From: Rhodopirellula halodulae
Lineage (GTDB): Bacteria; Planctomycetota; Planctomycetia; Pirellulales; Pirellulaceae
Reading direction: 5' to 3'
DNA: 64,000 bases
Assembly (NCBI RefSeq): GCF_020966775.1
Contig: NZ_JAJKFV010000029.1
Location: 489,001 to 553,000, forward strand
Within the stretch, counting starts at the first letter, position 1; each line of letters starts with the position of its first letter. The notes beneath the pieces are model-generated. The model had not been told where the DNA came from. It did no database searches and saw nothing but the letters and a program-made list of their open reading frames with translations. Below are positions 17,807 through 26,727 of this stretch, piece after piece. The position numbers were made by a program, and so were the translations under genes.

Positions 17807-18984
17807 GTCAATCCGCTCACGAGTTGAACCAAAGGCATGAACAGAGCAGTCATGACCCATCCGGTGATGCCACCAATGAGGAGGACGACAAGCGGTGTGA
17901 GCCAGACGAGAAGGTCGCGGCGTTTGTGACGCTCTCGGTCTTCGTAAAGCTTGCCCACCTCGCGAAGCAAACTGGCTTGCTCCTCCGGCGATGGGCTCTG
18001 CAGTGCGCGAATCATCAAGTGCGATGGTTTGCCGCGAACATGGGTGATGCCGGACAACGGGGCACGACCGGATTTCAAGCTGGCGAGGCATTCCTGGCTG
18101 ACGGTTCGCATGAAGCGTGCTGGGCTGGATTCGCCCGCAATCCGATAGGCGTCTGCTTTACTCAATCCGGTTTGCAGCAACAGAGCGACGTGTTCGGCCC
18201 AGGAAGCCCAGGCCAAGCGAGTGGGTGTGAACAGTCGTTGCCCCCAACGAATCCACGGGGATGCTTTGCCGGCACGGTGGCTGAGAAGTCGGGCAGATGC
18301 CGCAATGACCACCAAGATGATGATGCCGAGCAGAAGCCAGGCACCATAGGTTTGCGTGAATCGAGAAACAGCGAAGACCGTGCGCGTCGGCAGCGGCAAC
18401 GCTAGCCCAAAATCGTCCATCATCTCTTCGAACGAAGGGACGAGGAACACACAGATCAACATCAAAATCGCGATGCTCGTGATCGACAATACAATGGGGT
18501 AGGCGAGCAAGACCCAAAAGCGATTTCGTGAAGGTCGTCGTGAGATCGAACTCTCCCAGCGACGGACAGAGTCTTCCAATTTGGAGCTGGTCGAAACCCA
18601 TTCCTCCGGCGATCCCTCGTTGTTCGTGGAAGCGGCAGGACGCGGGTCCTCCGGTGTCGCACCCGTCAATTCAGTTTGATCCGAAGTCTCCGCTTGCACT
18701 CTCGGCAAATCCAACAACGGACGGCAGATCGCCAACGCGTCCGCGTGCGAGAGAACATCGTTGGCGGTGACCGGTCGGTCGAACCAGCGACTCATCAACT
18801 CCATTTGTTTCGCGACGCTGCCAACGGAGTTTTGAGCCGACTGGTGCAGCTGCAAAGCAATCATCGATTTGCGTTGCAATAAATCGTCCAGTGCGTTTCG
18901 AATCTGTTCCACGGTCGCTGAACCTGTGTCAGGTTCCGGGGGAAGATCGAAGGTGTCTGGTGGGTTGCTGGGAAGCGAGCTCAT
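17803..18984 (-). CDS. GspF/PilC-like platform protein (second of three)
   Basis: The 393-residue protein keeps the GspF layout: an N-terminal helical region (residues 20-90) with only weak family resemblance, a Ser/Glu-rich linker, and a membrane segment followed by FLVPSFEEMMDDFGLALPLPTRT, the conserved P-x-F...LP loop. A second membrane segment, a C-terminal bundle (HVALLLQTGLSKADAYRIA) and a final membrane segment complete it. The start overlaps the preceding gene by ATGA (18981-18984). Divergence of its N-terminal bundle suggests it does not bind the ATPase in the same way as the third copy; this is inference. Confidence 0.8.
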   Translation of the reverse strand: MSSLPSNPPDTFDLPPEPDTGSATVEQIRNALDDLLQRKSMIALQLHQSAQNSVGSVAKQMELMSRWFDRPVTANDVLSHADALAICRPLLDLPRVQAETSDQTELTGATPEDPRPAASTNNEGSPEEWVSTSSKLEDSVRRWESSISRRPSRNRFWVLLAYPIVLSITSIAILMLICVFLVPSFEEMMDDFGLALPLPTRTVFAVSRFTQTYGAWLLLGIIILVVIAASARLLSHRAGKASPWIRWGQRLFTPTRLAWASWAEHVALLLQTGLSKADAYRIAGESSPARFMRTVSQECLASLKSGRAPLSGITHVRGKPSHLMIRALQSPSPEEQASLLREVGKLYEDRERHKRRDLLVWLTPLVVLLIGGITGWVMTALFMPLVQLVSGLT

Positions 18985-20096
18985 GCGCAGGTCTCCTCGA
19001 GAGACGACGCTTGTCCGGGCTGGCTCGTGGGATCAACGAATCGATCTGCAGCGATGGAATCCTTGGCAACATCCTTGACGACATTTTTGTGCAGCGGATC
19101 GAAGCGTTCCGACACAACCGGGGAGAACATTCGCGATGGTGGGTGCTGCGTGGGCAGGACACGCGTGGGCTGAGAGAGGTCCTCGATCAACGAGATCAAC
19201 GGGTGAAAAATTGCGAGGCTGTAGGCCAGCACGCCGGTGCCGCCGATCGCGGCGGTGAGCAGGAGCGGCAAAACGACTCGCAGCACATTGATCCGATTCG
19301 AAGCAGACGTTTGGAAATGGTTTGCCAAACGCATCAATGCTGGTTCGCCGACCGACTTGGCATGCCGGCCTCGCATGGTGTTTTCGATTTGAAGTCGCGT
19401 GCTTCGTTCGCTGCCGATGAGTTCACAGCTCAATCGAACGGCATCGTCCATGGGAACGCCTGATCGAGTCATCCAGGCAATCAAACGCATGGCCACCGAG
19501 GTGGCTTGGTCACGGATAAAAGCCGACCCACCAAGACGCCGAGCCCATCCCGAGACGCCACCCGTCACCCAAAGTCCAAGACAAACCAACACAAAGGCGA
19601 TGGGGGCGATGGTCAGCACCGTCGGCAGAACGGAGATGATTGGATCCAGCCGGGCGGTGTCAGGCGTTTCGGGCACCAATGCCATGTCGCCTCGCAACGC
19701 GTTGACGTTTGGTGCCACAAACATCAGGTAAAACGCGAGGCCCGCGTAGCCAAGAAATGCGAGGACAACCAAGTAGATCAGAGAACCCCAGAGGATTCGC
19801 GAGAGTCTTTGTTCTGACCGATCGTTGTGCGTCAGCCCGTCCAACACAATTTGCATGTTGCCACAACGAGAAAAAATTTCGCGGGCAACTCGATACCTCG
19901 CGGGCAATTGCGAGGCGGGAAGTTTGCGAAGCAGTTCGAGCTTCTCCAGCGTCAGCCTACCGCTGTGATGTCCGCCGCTTCCCAGATGAATCGGAATTTT
20001 GACCATGACGGCGGCTGCCAATCCGTCGTCGAAGACCGACCAGTCGATTGGCGGATCTTTGTCATGCCCATGGGGTTCTGTTTCACCAGCGTTCAC
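18981..20096 (-). CDS. GspF/PilC-like platform protein (first of three)
   Basis: A GTG start at 20096 overlaps the stop of the putative anti-sigma gene (GTGA) and gives 371 residues. A basic helical N-terminal region (LEKLELLRKLPASQLPARYRV) leads to a membrane segment, a periplasmic loop (FVAPNVNALRGDMALVPE), a second segment, and the bundle RLIAWMTRSGVPMDDAVRLSCELI characteristic of the second GspF domain. A further membrane segment and a polar tail of about 60 residues, absent from ordinary GspF, end the protein. It is the most divergent of the three copies. Its membrane topology is inferred from hydrophobicity only. Confidence 0.75.
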   Translation of the reverse strand: MNAGETEPHGHDKDPPIDWSVFDDGLAAAVMVKIPIHLGSGGHHSGRLTLEKLELLRKLPASQLPARYRVAREIFSRCGNMQIVLDGLTHNDRSEQRLSRILWGSLIYLVVLAFLGYAGLAFYLMFVAPNVNALRGDMALVPETPDTARLDPIISVLPTVLTIAPIAFVLVCLGLWVTGGVSGWARRLGGSAFIRDQATSVAMRLIAWMTRSGVPMDDAVRLSCELIGSERSTRLQIENTMRGRHAKSVGEPALMRLANHFQTSASNRINVLRVVLPLLLTAAIGGTGVLAYSLAIFHPLISLIEDLSQPTRVLPTQHPPSRMFSPVVSERFDPLHKNVVKDVAKDSIAADRFVDPTSQPGQASSLEETCA

Positions 20097-20491
20097 GGAG
20101 TCTTCTCCGTTTCGCCAGTCGCAAAACGGATCGAAGAGGTGGAGTTGGGACGTTGAGCTTCCATGATTTCCATCAACGCCCAATCCAGCGACTGATTGGT
20201 CATGGAAGAACGCATCACAGCTCGGTGTTCCACTTCTTCACTGGTCATCCGTGGCAGTGGTGCCATGGATTGCAGCGATTGACCGACCCAGACGAATGAT
20301 AACGTGGCCGCCAATCCCAAACCAATCATTCCCAGTAGGGGACCCGTTTGTTTGCGCTGTTGGGTTTGCTGACGGACTTTCTCCAAGACCCTGGGGCGCA
20401 GTTCATCCGATGGGCGAACATAGTTTCCCGCTCGCTCGATCCATTCCTCGATGGAACCATCCCCATGGGAATGTTGTTGCAAGTCATTCAT
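20093..20491 (-). CDS. Putative anti-sigma factor, single-pass membrane protein
   Basis: The 132-residue product has an N-terminal cytoplasmic part (IEEWIERAGNYVRPSDELRPRVLEKV), one membrane segment (GPLLGMIGLGLAATLSFVWVG) and a ~60-residue outer part. It starts inside the end of the ECF sigma gene (8-base overlap) with GGAGG nine bases before the ATG. Position, size and topology fit an anti-sigma factor holding the upstream ECF sigma factor at the membrane. No zinc-binding HxxxCxxC motif is present, so the family call rests on context. The next gene starts within its stop codon. Confidence 0.65.
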   Translation of the reverse strand: MNDLQQHSHGDGSIEEWIERAGNYVRPSDELRPRVLEKVRQQTQQRKQTGPLLGMIGLGLAATLSFVWVGQSLQSMAPLPRMTSEEVEHRAVMRSSMTNQSLDWALMEIMEAQRPNSTSSIRFATGETEKTP

Positions 20492-21059
20492 GGCTGGGCA
20501 CCTCCGCATCGAGGTCGATTCGCAGCAGATGGGTCAGCTTTTCCATGCCGTATCGGTAGCGGCTGGCAGAAGTGGACAGGGTGATCTCCAGGACGTCAGC
20601 AATTTCAGCAAAGGTCATCTGTTCCCAAATCTTCAACACGATGACTTCGCTTTGTTCCATGGGCAGCTTTCGCAAGGCTCGCCACACCGCACGGATCGTT
20701 TCTTCTTTTTCCAATTCGTCGACACGTCGCACGGTCAACAAATCAGTGAGATTCTCGACGATGTTCCAACGTGATTTTCGACGAGCGATGGCCAGCGATT
20801 CGTTGCGGACCATTCGCAGCATGTAGTTCCACGGCTGGTTGGTGTCGCGGACCATGCGAGGGCATTGGGCCACTTTGACCAGCACCGTTTGCACGGCGTC
20901 TTCCGCGTCATGTTGGTTGCGAGTGACCGTGGTTGCGAATCGAACCAAACGCGTCGACGTCAGGTCGATCAGTCCCGCGATGGCGTCGCCTCCCTGCGCG
21001 ACCATGTGGTCGAGGCAGCGAGAAACTCGATTCGGAAAGGGGGTGGAGTGGCTCATCAC
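20484..21059 (-). CDS. ECF-family RNA polymerase sigma factor
   Basis: The 191-residue protein has sigma region 2 (RLVRFATTVTRNQHDAEDAV) and region 4 (LPMEQSEVIVLKIWEQMTFA, then EIADVLEITLSTSASRYRYG) and lacks regions 1 and 3, as ECF factors do. It heads a chain of overlapping genes for a putative anti-sigma protein and a pseudopilus-type apparatus, so it probably controls that operon. A start one codon downstream is equally possible (MM). It diverges from the YtrA-type gene with 178 bases between the start codons. Confidence 0.92.
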   Translation of the reverse strand: MMSHSTPFPNRVSRCLDHMVAQGGDAIAGLIDLTSTRLVRFATTVTRNQHDAEDAVQTVLVKVAQCPRMVRDTNQPWNYMLRMVRNESLAIARRKSRWNIVENLTDLLTVRRVDELEKEETIRAVWRALRKLPMEQSEVIVLKIWEQMTFAEIADVLEITLSTSASRYRYGMEKLTHLLRIDLDAEVPSHE

Positions 21060-21185
21060 AGAGACGATGCGCGGAGCGGCGAGTTTTGTTTAACAAAGTC
21101 ACAGAAAGTGGTCGGAATTCTCATCGGCGGTCACCGAGGGCGGGTTCCAGGCCGCAGACCAATCCTGAGTATGAACAAAAAACGC

Positions 21186-21214
21186 TTGACCTGCTTCTTG
21201 AGCGGTTGTATTAA
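21186..21214 (+). promoter_or_regulatory. Sigma-70-type promoter for the YtrA-ABC operon
   Basis: TTGACC (21186-21191), a 17-base spacer and TATTAA (21209-21214) form a near-consensus promoter. Transcription would start near 21221, which rules out the ATG at 21214 and supports the GTG at 21238 as the real start of the regulator. Confidence 0.65.
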
Positions 21215-21237
21215 TGAATCAACACAAGGGGTCAGTT

Positions 21238-21633
21238 GTGCAGATTCATTTATCCGACGACGGCGTTCCGCTGTACCAACAAGTCGTGCAGCAGATTCAG
21301 CATCGCATCTTGTCCGGCCAGCTCGCCGGCGGTGCTGAGATGCCCGCCATTCGAACGTTGGCGGAGCGGTTGAGGGTCAATCCCAACACCATCGCGCGAG
21401 CCTATCGCGAATTGGAGCAAGCGGGATTGGTGGAAAAACGGCGAACACGGGGCACGTTTGTGACTTCGTCGCCCACCGCCATGTCATCGCAAAAGAAACG
21501 CGAGGCGATCGAGCCCGCGATTGATCAATTGATCGTCCTGGCCCGGGGGTTGGGCGTGGATGGCAAAGAATTGTCGCAGTGGGTGCTTCGCCGCGACGAA
21601 CACATGCAACGCCAACGGGGAGAGCAGTCATGA
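21238..21633 (+). CDS. GntR-family regulator, YtrA subfamily
   Basis: The GTG at 21238 is preferred. It is preceded by AAGGGG at 7 bases, lies just after the predicted transcription start, and yields VQIHLSDDGVPLYQQVV, the usual N terminus of YtrA-type proteins. The 131-residue product has the GntR winged helix (IRTLAERLRVNPNTIARAYR, ELEQAGLVEKRRTRGTFV) and the short helical C-terminal tail of this subfamily, in place of a large ligand domain. YtrA regulators repress adjacent ABC-transporter operons, and such an operon follows with an ATGA overlap. The effector is unknown. Confidence 0.92.
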   Translation: MQIHLSDDGVPLYQQVVQQIQHRILSGQLAGGAEMPAIRTLAERLRVNPNTIARAYRELEQAGLVEKRRTRGTFVTSSPTAMSSQKKREAIEPAIDQLIVLARGLGVDGKELSQWVLRRDEHMQRQRGEQS

Positions 21634-22616
21634 GTGAGACGCGAAACGATACGACGTCGCAGGCGGTGGTGGTGAAAGGGCTGACGCAGCGCTTTGGCGA
21701 GACGTTGGCCTTGGACGACGTTTCCTTGTCGATTCCACAAGGATCCGTGTTTGGATTGTTGGGGCTCAACGGTGCCGGAAAGACAACCTTGCTGCGTCAC
21801 TTGTTGGGTTTGCATCAGTCGCGAATTGGCGAGGTGAGCGTCTTGGGATGCAGCCCCATCAAGGACCGCGAGCAGGTGATGCGGCGGATCGGATACTTGT
21901 CGGAAGAAGACAGCTTGCCAACGTGGATGCGAGTTCGTGATTTGACTTCGTTTTGCCAGTCGATCTACCCACGATGGGACGAGGCTTACGCGAAAGAGTT
22001 GTGCGATTGGTTTGAGCTCTCACCGGATACCAAGTTGCGTTCACTGTCCAAGGGAGGACGAGCTCGCGCCGGTTTGATCGCCGCGATTGCCCATCGTCCC
22101 GATTTGTTGATCTTGGACGAACCCGGCAGTGGCTTGGATCCGATCGCTCGCGACGACATTTTGCAAGCGATCATTCGCACCGTCAGCGTGGAGGGACGCA
22201 CGGTGATCTTCAGCAGTCATTTGCTGGAGGAAGTCAGCCGGGTATGCGACGACGTGGCGATCGTTCATCGCGGACGTTTGATCGAATCGTTGCCGATCCG
22301 TGAGATCGATCAGCGATACGAAGAATGGATTCTGCGACGCACGGACTCGTCTGGCGAACAGGCTGCCTGCCCGGTTTCGGACGCGTTTGGATGGCATCAA
22401 GAAGATCGCGAATGGTCGATGGTGTTGCCCAAATCAAGTCATGCCCAATCGATTCGCTTGCCAGATCCATGGCAACGCATCGAGACACGGCACGTGACGT
22501 TGAAACGATTGTTCGAGGCTCGCGTGCGAACGCAACGGTCGTCTGGTCCTGACGCATTGGGATCCGGACAAGAGGGGCCTGAATCAGCCAGTGAATTATC
22601 GGAGTCGTTGTCATGA
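21630..22616 (+). CDS. ABC transporter ATP-binding protein
   Basis: The ATG overlaps the regulator's stop (ATGA). The 328-residue ATPase has Walker A GLNGAGKTT, a signature loop LSKGGRARAGL (degenerate compared with LSGGQ), Walker B LLILDEPGSGLDP and the switch HSHLLEE-like SSHLLEEV. A C-terminal extension of about 100 residues resembles those of drug or bacitracin-type exporters. It should energise the membrane protein encoded next. Substrate cannot be told from sequence. Confidence 0.93.
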   Translation: MSETRNDTTSQAVVVKGLTQRFGETLALDDVSLSIPQGSVFGLLGLNGAGKTTLLRHLLGLHQSRIGEVSVLGCSPIKDREQVMRRIGYLSEEDSLPTWMRVRDLTSFCQSIYPRWDEAYAKELCDWFELSPDTKLRSLSKGGRARAGLIAAIAHRPDLLILDEPGSGLDPIARDDILQAIIRTVSVEGRTVIFSSHLLEEVSRVCDDVAIVHRGRLIESLPIREIDQRYEEWILRRTDSSGEQAACPVSDAFGWHQEDREWSMVLPKSSHAQSIRLPDPWQRIETRHVTLKRLFEARVRTQRSSGPDALGSGQEGPESASELSESLS

Positions 22617-24421
22617 GTGCCGTGGCAACAGGACCGAGTTCCATCGGTGGTCAAGAAGCGATTCGCGGTGGCTTCACACAGGATTGCCAGGCCGCATTTC
22701 GGTTGCTGTGGGCGAGGTGGGCTGGCGTGGCGATCTCGTTGTGGACAGTTTCCGTCATGGGCGTGTTGTTGGTCGGCTTGATCCGGCAATTGTTCATCGG
22801 TGATTGGCTTTTCGCGTCCAATGCGTGCGTCCTGGTGATGATCGTCACCCAAGCACCGCTGTTACTTTGGTCCGTCTTTGCTGTCGATTGGTGGGGCCCA
22901 GACATCAATCGCAAGGCATCCGGATTTGACGCGTTCCTGCTTCGCAGTCCCATTCCGTCCTCGCGATTGATGGTGGTCGCCGTGCTGGCGCGGCATGTCG
23001 CGATCGTGATCTCGTTGATGATGTTTGCGATCTCCATCGAAATTTCGCAAACCAGCAATGAGGAGCATTGGTGGGGAATCTATCCGGCTCTGTTGGTTTC
23101 GCTGGGGACGGCGTCTTTGTTGGTGTTGGCTTTCTGCTGGCGACCTTTTGCATGGGCGGGAACACGGGTGCTGTCCTTGTTGGTGCTGATTCCACTGGTT
23201 TACGTGATCAGTGTCTGGCCATTCGCAGCAACCTCCCCGGGACATCCGCGATTCTTGGTTTGGGGATTCCTTCCGTGGCCCCTGTTGCTGCTTTGGGCCG
23301 CTGCACTCGCGTTGGTTTATCAATCACTCGAATTGGCGAGGTCCAACTCTTACGGCTTGGACGACCGAGGGACCTTGGTTGCCACGCTGCGCGGTTGGTC
23401 GAGCCGGATCGCTGACCGCGTTTTGTCGATCGGGGGCTCTGGTCAAGCGTTTGCCGAAGGGCGGGCGCTCCGCTGGTTTGAGTCTCGGCAAACCCGGTCC
23501 AGCCGCTGGTCCATGGTGGCTTGGATTGGCGTCCCATCGCTGGTGTTGCTCGGGCTACTGCCACTCAATGCTGCGTCCGTCGTTATCGCAGCTTTGATTG
23601 TGTTGACCTACACCGAGCTGTCGATTGCGGGTGGATGGAGCGAAATGCACGGGGCCAATCGAGGAGGGCAGGGCAGGGCGATGCCATTGTTGTTGGCCGT
23701 CAGTCCCGTTTCACGCGAACGATTGGCGGGCGTGAAGATCCAACAAACGCTTTGGCTGGTCTCGACCGCATCGGTGGTCACCTTTGGCGTCTTGGCCGTG
23801 TTCGCGGTGCCGCGTCAGTGGAACGTTTGGAAACATTGGGCGGAAAGCATCCACGTTGGGCCACCGGGCGACGCTGTTTCCACGGGAGTTGGCGTTTCGC
23901 TCGCGTTGGTCTTGTTCCTGTTTGTTTCGTTGGTCGGTCGTGGGCTAGCGATGTTGTGGTTGTCGTTGATGTCCAATCGCAAAGTGACTTATAGCGTCGT
24001 GATTGCCGGTTGTTTGCTTGTGATGCTGTTCACGGGAAGGTGGGTGAGCTGGTTCATCGCTCAAGAGGAATGGGAGGTCATGCTCTACGAACTGCGACAA
24101 GGCTTACAGCGAATCCCATTTTGGATGGGGGTCTTGCTGGTCATCAAATCGGTCGCCGTGATTAGTGCTGCGATTTTGGCGATCAGGCAACCCGGACGAT
24201 GCGGGTCGTGGGTGGCGAAAACGACGCTGGGCTGGCTTTTGTGTGTGACCGCGGCGTCGCTGGGATTGCTGTTTCTATTGCCCGCCGAAATTCATCTCAG
24301 TGAGACTTGGCCGCGATGGCGATTGGATTCATGGATGGTTTGGGCGGCAACGATGTTGATGTTGCCACTGGCAAGACTGTTGATTTTGCCTTGGGCCGTT
24401 GGGAGAGACATTCACCGTTGA
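22613..24421 (+). CDS. ABC transporter permease
   Basis: The 602-residue protein begins in an ATGA overlap with the ATPase gene. It has about twelve hydrophobic segments, with two at the start (about residues 30-85), a cluster at 110-230, and further groups at 300-345, 380-450 and 470-600. This is the size and pattern of ABC-2-like exporters fused as one long chain. The cytoplasmic middle segment between residues 240 and 295 is basic. The stop overlaps the end of the convergent epimerase gene by ten bases. The transported compound is unknown. Confidence 0.85.
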   Translation: MSAVATGPSSIGGQEAIRGGFTQDCQAAFRLLWARWAGVAISLWTVSVMGVLLVGLIRQLFIGDWLFASNACVLVMIVTQAPLLLWSVFAVDWWGPDINRKASGFDAFLLRSPIPSSRLMVVAVLARHVAIVISLMMFAISIEISQTSNEEHWWGIYPALLVSLGTASLLVLAFCWRPFAWAGTRVLSLLVLIPLVYVISVWPFAATSPGHPRFLVWGFLPWPLLLLWAAALALVYQSLELARSNSYGLDDRGTLVATLRGWSSRIADRVLSIGGSGQAFAEGRALRWFESRQTRSSRWSMVAWIGVPSLVLLGLLPLNAASVVIAALIVLTYTELSIAGGWSEMHGANRGGQGRAMPLLLAVSPVSRERLAGVKIQQTLWLVSTASVVTFGVLAVFAVPRQWNVWKHWAESIHVGPPGDAVSTGVGVSLALVLFLFVSLVGRGLAMLWLSLMSNRKVTYSVVIAGCLLVMLFTGRWVSWFIAQEEWEVMLYELRQGLQRIPFWMGVLLVIKSVAVISAAILAIRQPGRCGSWVAKTTLGWLLCVTAASLGLLFLLPAEIHLSETWPRWRLDSWMVWAATMLMLPLARLLILPWAVGRDIHR

Positions 24422-25488
24422 TCATTCGAGTGCATCGGCTGATTGATTGCGAAGAGTGAAACGGCCCGTCGATCCAAGCTCGCTCCGGTTCCGGACTGCG
24501 AATTGGGGATCAAATGCCCGCACCGAACCTTCAAGCCTGATGCGGGGCTGTCAGAGATCAGGTTGGCTCCATCCAAATCCGCGAAATCGAGCAGTGGATT
24601 CAACTGTGCAGCACCGCTGATTCCAACGGGCGATTCGACCATGCAGCCGATCATCGTGTGTTTCCCCTTGGCTCGGGCTTGCTCCAGCATGCTTTTAGCA
24701 GGCGTCAAACCACCGCACTTGCAGAGTTTGACATTGATCCCGTGGAAGAACTCGAAGCAAGTCTCCAGATCCGATTCCGTTTGGCAGTCTTCATCAGCGA
24801 TGATCGGCAAAACGGATTGTTCAAACACACGTTGCTTGTCAGCGTCGGTCGCGGATCGCGGCAGCGGTTGTTCGATGAATTCCACGTTCAGATCGCGGAG
24901 TTCATGGGAATACTGGATCGTTTGTTCGGCGGTCCAGGCACAGTTTGCATCCACCCGAAAGATCGCGTCGGTGCAGCTTCGCAATTCGCGAACGAGGTCC
25001 AGGTCGTGCTCGGTGCCCAGCTTGATTTTGTAGACCGGCCAACCCGAGTCCGCCGCAAGCTTTCGTTTCATCACTTCGATGGTATCGATGCCGATTGTGA
25101 AGCTGGATTTCAAGCTGTCGTTCCAAGTCAGATTCCACCGGTTCCAAACCGGTTTTTTGATTCGACGCGCGTGCCAATCGTGGCAGGCCATGTCGATCGC
25201 CGAGAGCGTGAAGCGATCGTCGCCCAATCGTTCGGCCATGATCGACCAAGCTTCTTCGGGAGTGTGATTGAAACAGACCGCCAAGTCGTCTTGAGAAAGC
25301 GAACGCAGTTGATCGCTCATCGCTTCGAGCGTATGGCCGTAGTAGTCGTTGGCGGTGACCTCACCCAGGCCCACGATGCCGTCGTGTTCAATCTGGACCA
25401 GCAGGCTTTCTTGGTGAGTGATCGTGCCTCGCGAAATGGTGAATGGATCGCGGAGGGGAAGCTGAATTGGGTAGCACTGCAGGTTCAT
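24412..25488 (-). CDS. Enolase-superfamily amino-acid/dipeptide epimerase (DgcA-like candidate)
   Basis: The 358-residue protein is a muconate-lactonizing-subgroup enzyme. Catalytic lysines lie in YKIKLG (K154, K156), metal ligands in VDANCAW (D180), IEQPLP (E206) and ADED (D232), and the opposite lysine in KLCKCGG (K257). These fit the L-Ala-D/L-Glu epimerase family. The start overlaps the stop of the DUF1611 gene by ATGA. Paired with DUF1611, this family has been reported as DgcA, an N-acetyl-D-glutamate racemase in a D-glutamate catabolic route of marine bacteria. Whether this copy acts on N-acetyl-glutamate or on muropeptide dipeptides cannot be decided from sequence. Confidence 0.88.
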   Translation of the reverse strand: MNLQCYPIQLPLRDPFTISRGTITHQESLLVQIEHDGIVGLGEVTANDYYGHTLEAMSDQLRSLSQDDLAVCFNHTPEEAWSIMAERLGDDRFTLSAIDMACHDWHARRIKKPVWNRWNLTWNDSLKSSFTIGIDTIEVMKRKLAADSGWPVYKIKLGTEHDLDLVRELRSCTDAIFRVDANCAWTAEQTIQYSHELRDLNVEFIEQPLPRSATDADKQRVFEQSVLPIIADEDCQTESDLETCFEFFHGINVKLCKCGGLTPAKSMLEQARAKGKHTMIGCMVESPVGISGAAQLNPLLDFADLDGANLISDSPASGLKVRCGHLIPNSQSGTGASLDRRAVSLFAINQPMHSNDQR

Positions 25489-26588
25489 CTCTCAGCCTCT
25501 TGCAGCGATGGCTGTGACAACAGTTGTTGCATGTTGGCGGGCTGTTCAGAGAACAGTTCCTGGCGAAGCTGAACCGCGGCGTGGATCAGTTTGTCGGCTC
25601 CATCGCGATAGACGTCGCAGGCCGGCAGCCCGAATCGGTCTTCGGCGCGTTGGATCTCAAGGGCGGCTTCCGCCGCGGACTGGCGACGCGTGTTGACGGA
25701 GACCCCGATGAATTGGGTGGGGCCTCGCAATTGAGCGATCTGTTTGATCGCTTGCATTTGTTCTTCGGCGGGTGGGATCGGGCATCCGTCAAAGCCTTTG
25801 ACTTCTTTGCGAAGAGCTTCGTAGCAATAGACCAAACCCTGAGGCACGCATCCGTGAAGGAGCCCCAGCGTCACCGCGGAGTAAGCCGGATGAGAGATGC
25901 TGCCTTGTCCCTCAATCAGCAAGAAGTCCGCCGAATCATTTTCGCGAACAAGGTGTTCGATGGCTCCGTTGACGAAGTCCGAAACGACGCAGTCGGCGGG
26001 AACGCCTTGGCCGGAGATCATGATCCCGGTTTGTCCGGTCGCCAAGAACTTTGAATCGTGGCCCAGAGCACGCAGCCCGCGGTCCATCTCCACGGTCGTG
26101 ACCATTTTGCCGATGCTGCAGTCCTGGCCGACGGCGTGGATTCGAAGGCATTGCTCGCGGAACGGTTGCCCGGTGGCGGTTTCCTTCCAGTTGTTTTTGC
26201 GGACATCGATCAGGTTCGCTCCCGTTTGTTTTGCCAGTTGGACCCAGGGGGCGTGGTCCGTCAAAAAGTCATGCAGGCCCGAAACCACATCAATCCCTTG
26301 TGACAATGCCGCCTCGATTTGAGGTTTCCAGGCCGCGGGGAGTTTGCCACCGGGAGGAGCGATGCCGATGTAGATCGCGTCGCAATCCAACGACGGGCTC
26401 CAAGATTCCACCACCGGGACTTGGCCCACACCGAACAGGTCCGCCGACGTTTTGCCGGCGTGTTCCCGATCGACGACCACCGCGATGTCGGAGGTCCGGT
26501 AGCGAAGCAGGCTGATCGCAGTCTTTGCTAGGAACGCGTTGGAGGCACCGTCAGTGAGGAGAGCGATGCGGCGATGTTCAGTCAGCAT
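25485..26588 (-). CDS. DUF1611 protein (DgcN-like candidate)
   Basis: The 367-residue protein has an N-terminal Rossmann-like part (ALLTDGASNAFLAKTAISLL, IAPPGGKLPAAWKPQI) and a C-terminal P-loop-like part (VGQDCSIGKMVTT, then DFLLIEGQGSISHPAYSAVT), the two halves of DUF1611. Such proteins are often mislabelled NAD-dependent epimerases. In marine bacteria a DUF1611 protein encoded beside an epimerase has been described as DgcN, which N-acetylates D-glutamate. The same pairing, with overlapping genes, is seen here. The gene diverges from a XylR-like regulator. The enzymatic role here is inferred from the pairing. Confidence 0.8.
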   Translation of the reverse strand: MLTEHRRIALLTDGASNAFLAKTAISLLRYRTSDIAVVVDREHAGKTSADLFGVGQVPVVESWSPSLDCDAIYIGIAPPGGKLPAAWKPQIEAALSQGIDVVSGLHDFLTDHAPWVQLAKQTGANLIDVRKNNWKETATGQPFREQCLRIHAVGQDCSIGKMVTTVEMDRGLRALGHDSKFLATGQTGIMISGQGVPADCVVSDFVNGAIEHLVRENDSADFLLIEGQGSISHPAYSAVTLGLLHGCVPQGLVYCYEALRKEVKGFDGCPIPPAEEQMQAIKQIAQLRGPTQFIGVSVNTRRQSAAEAALEIQRAEDRFGLPACDVYRDGADKLIHAAVQLRQELFSEQPANMQQLLSQPSLQEAER

Positions 26589-26727
26589 GGATGTTTTCCT
26601 TCAAAGCGAGCGGGCACGACCAGAGCGAGTCAAAGCGTTATCGCTGAGTGGCCATTGTGTATGAACCGAGTTTTCGATGGAAAATTAGCCGGTCATTGCT
26701 GGCGTGAAGAATATCAGTGAAATAGTG

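Noticed and set aside
20093-20491. Zinc-binding anti-sigma (ZAS) protein
   Set aside because: No HxxxCxxC motif is present; kept only as a putative anti-sigma by context.
21630-24421. Bacteriocin immunity or antibiotic export system
   Set aside because: The ABC pair is compatible with this, but nothing in the sequence shows the substrate and no biosynthesis genes are near.
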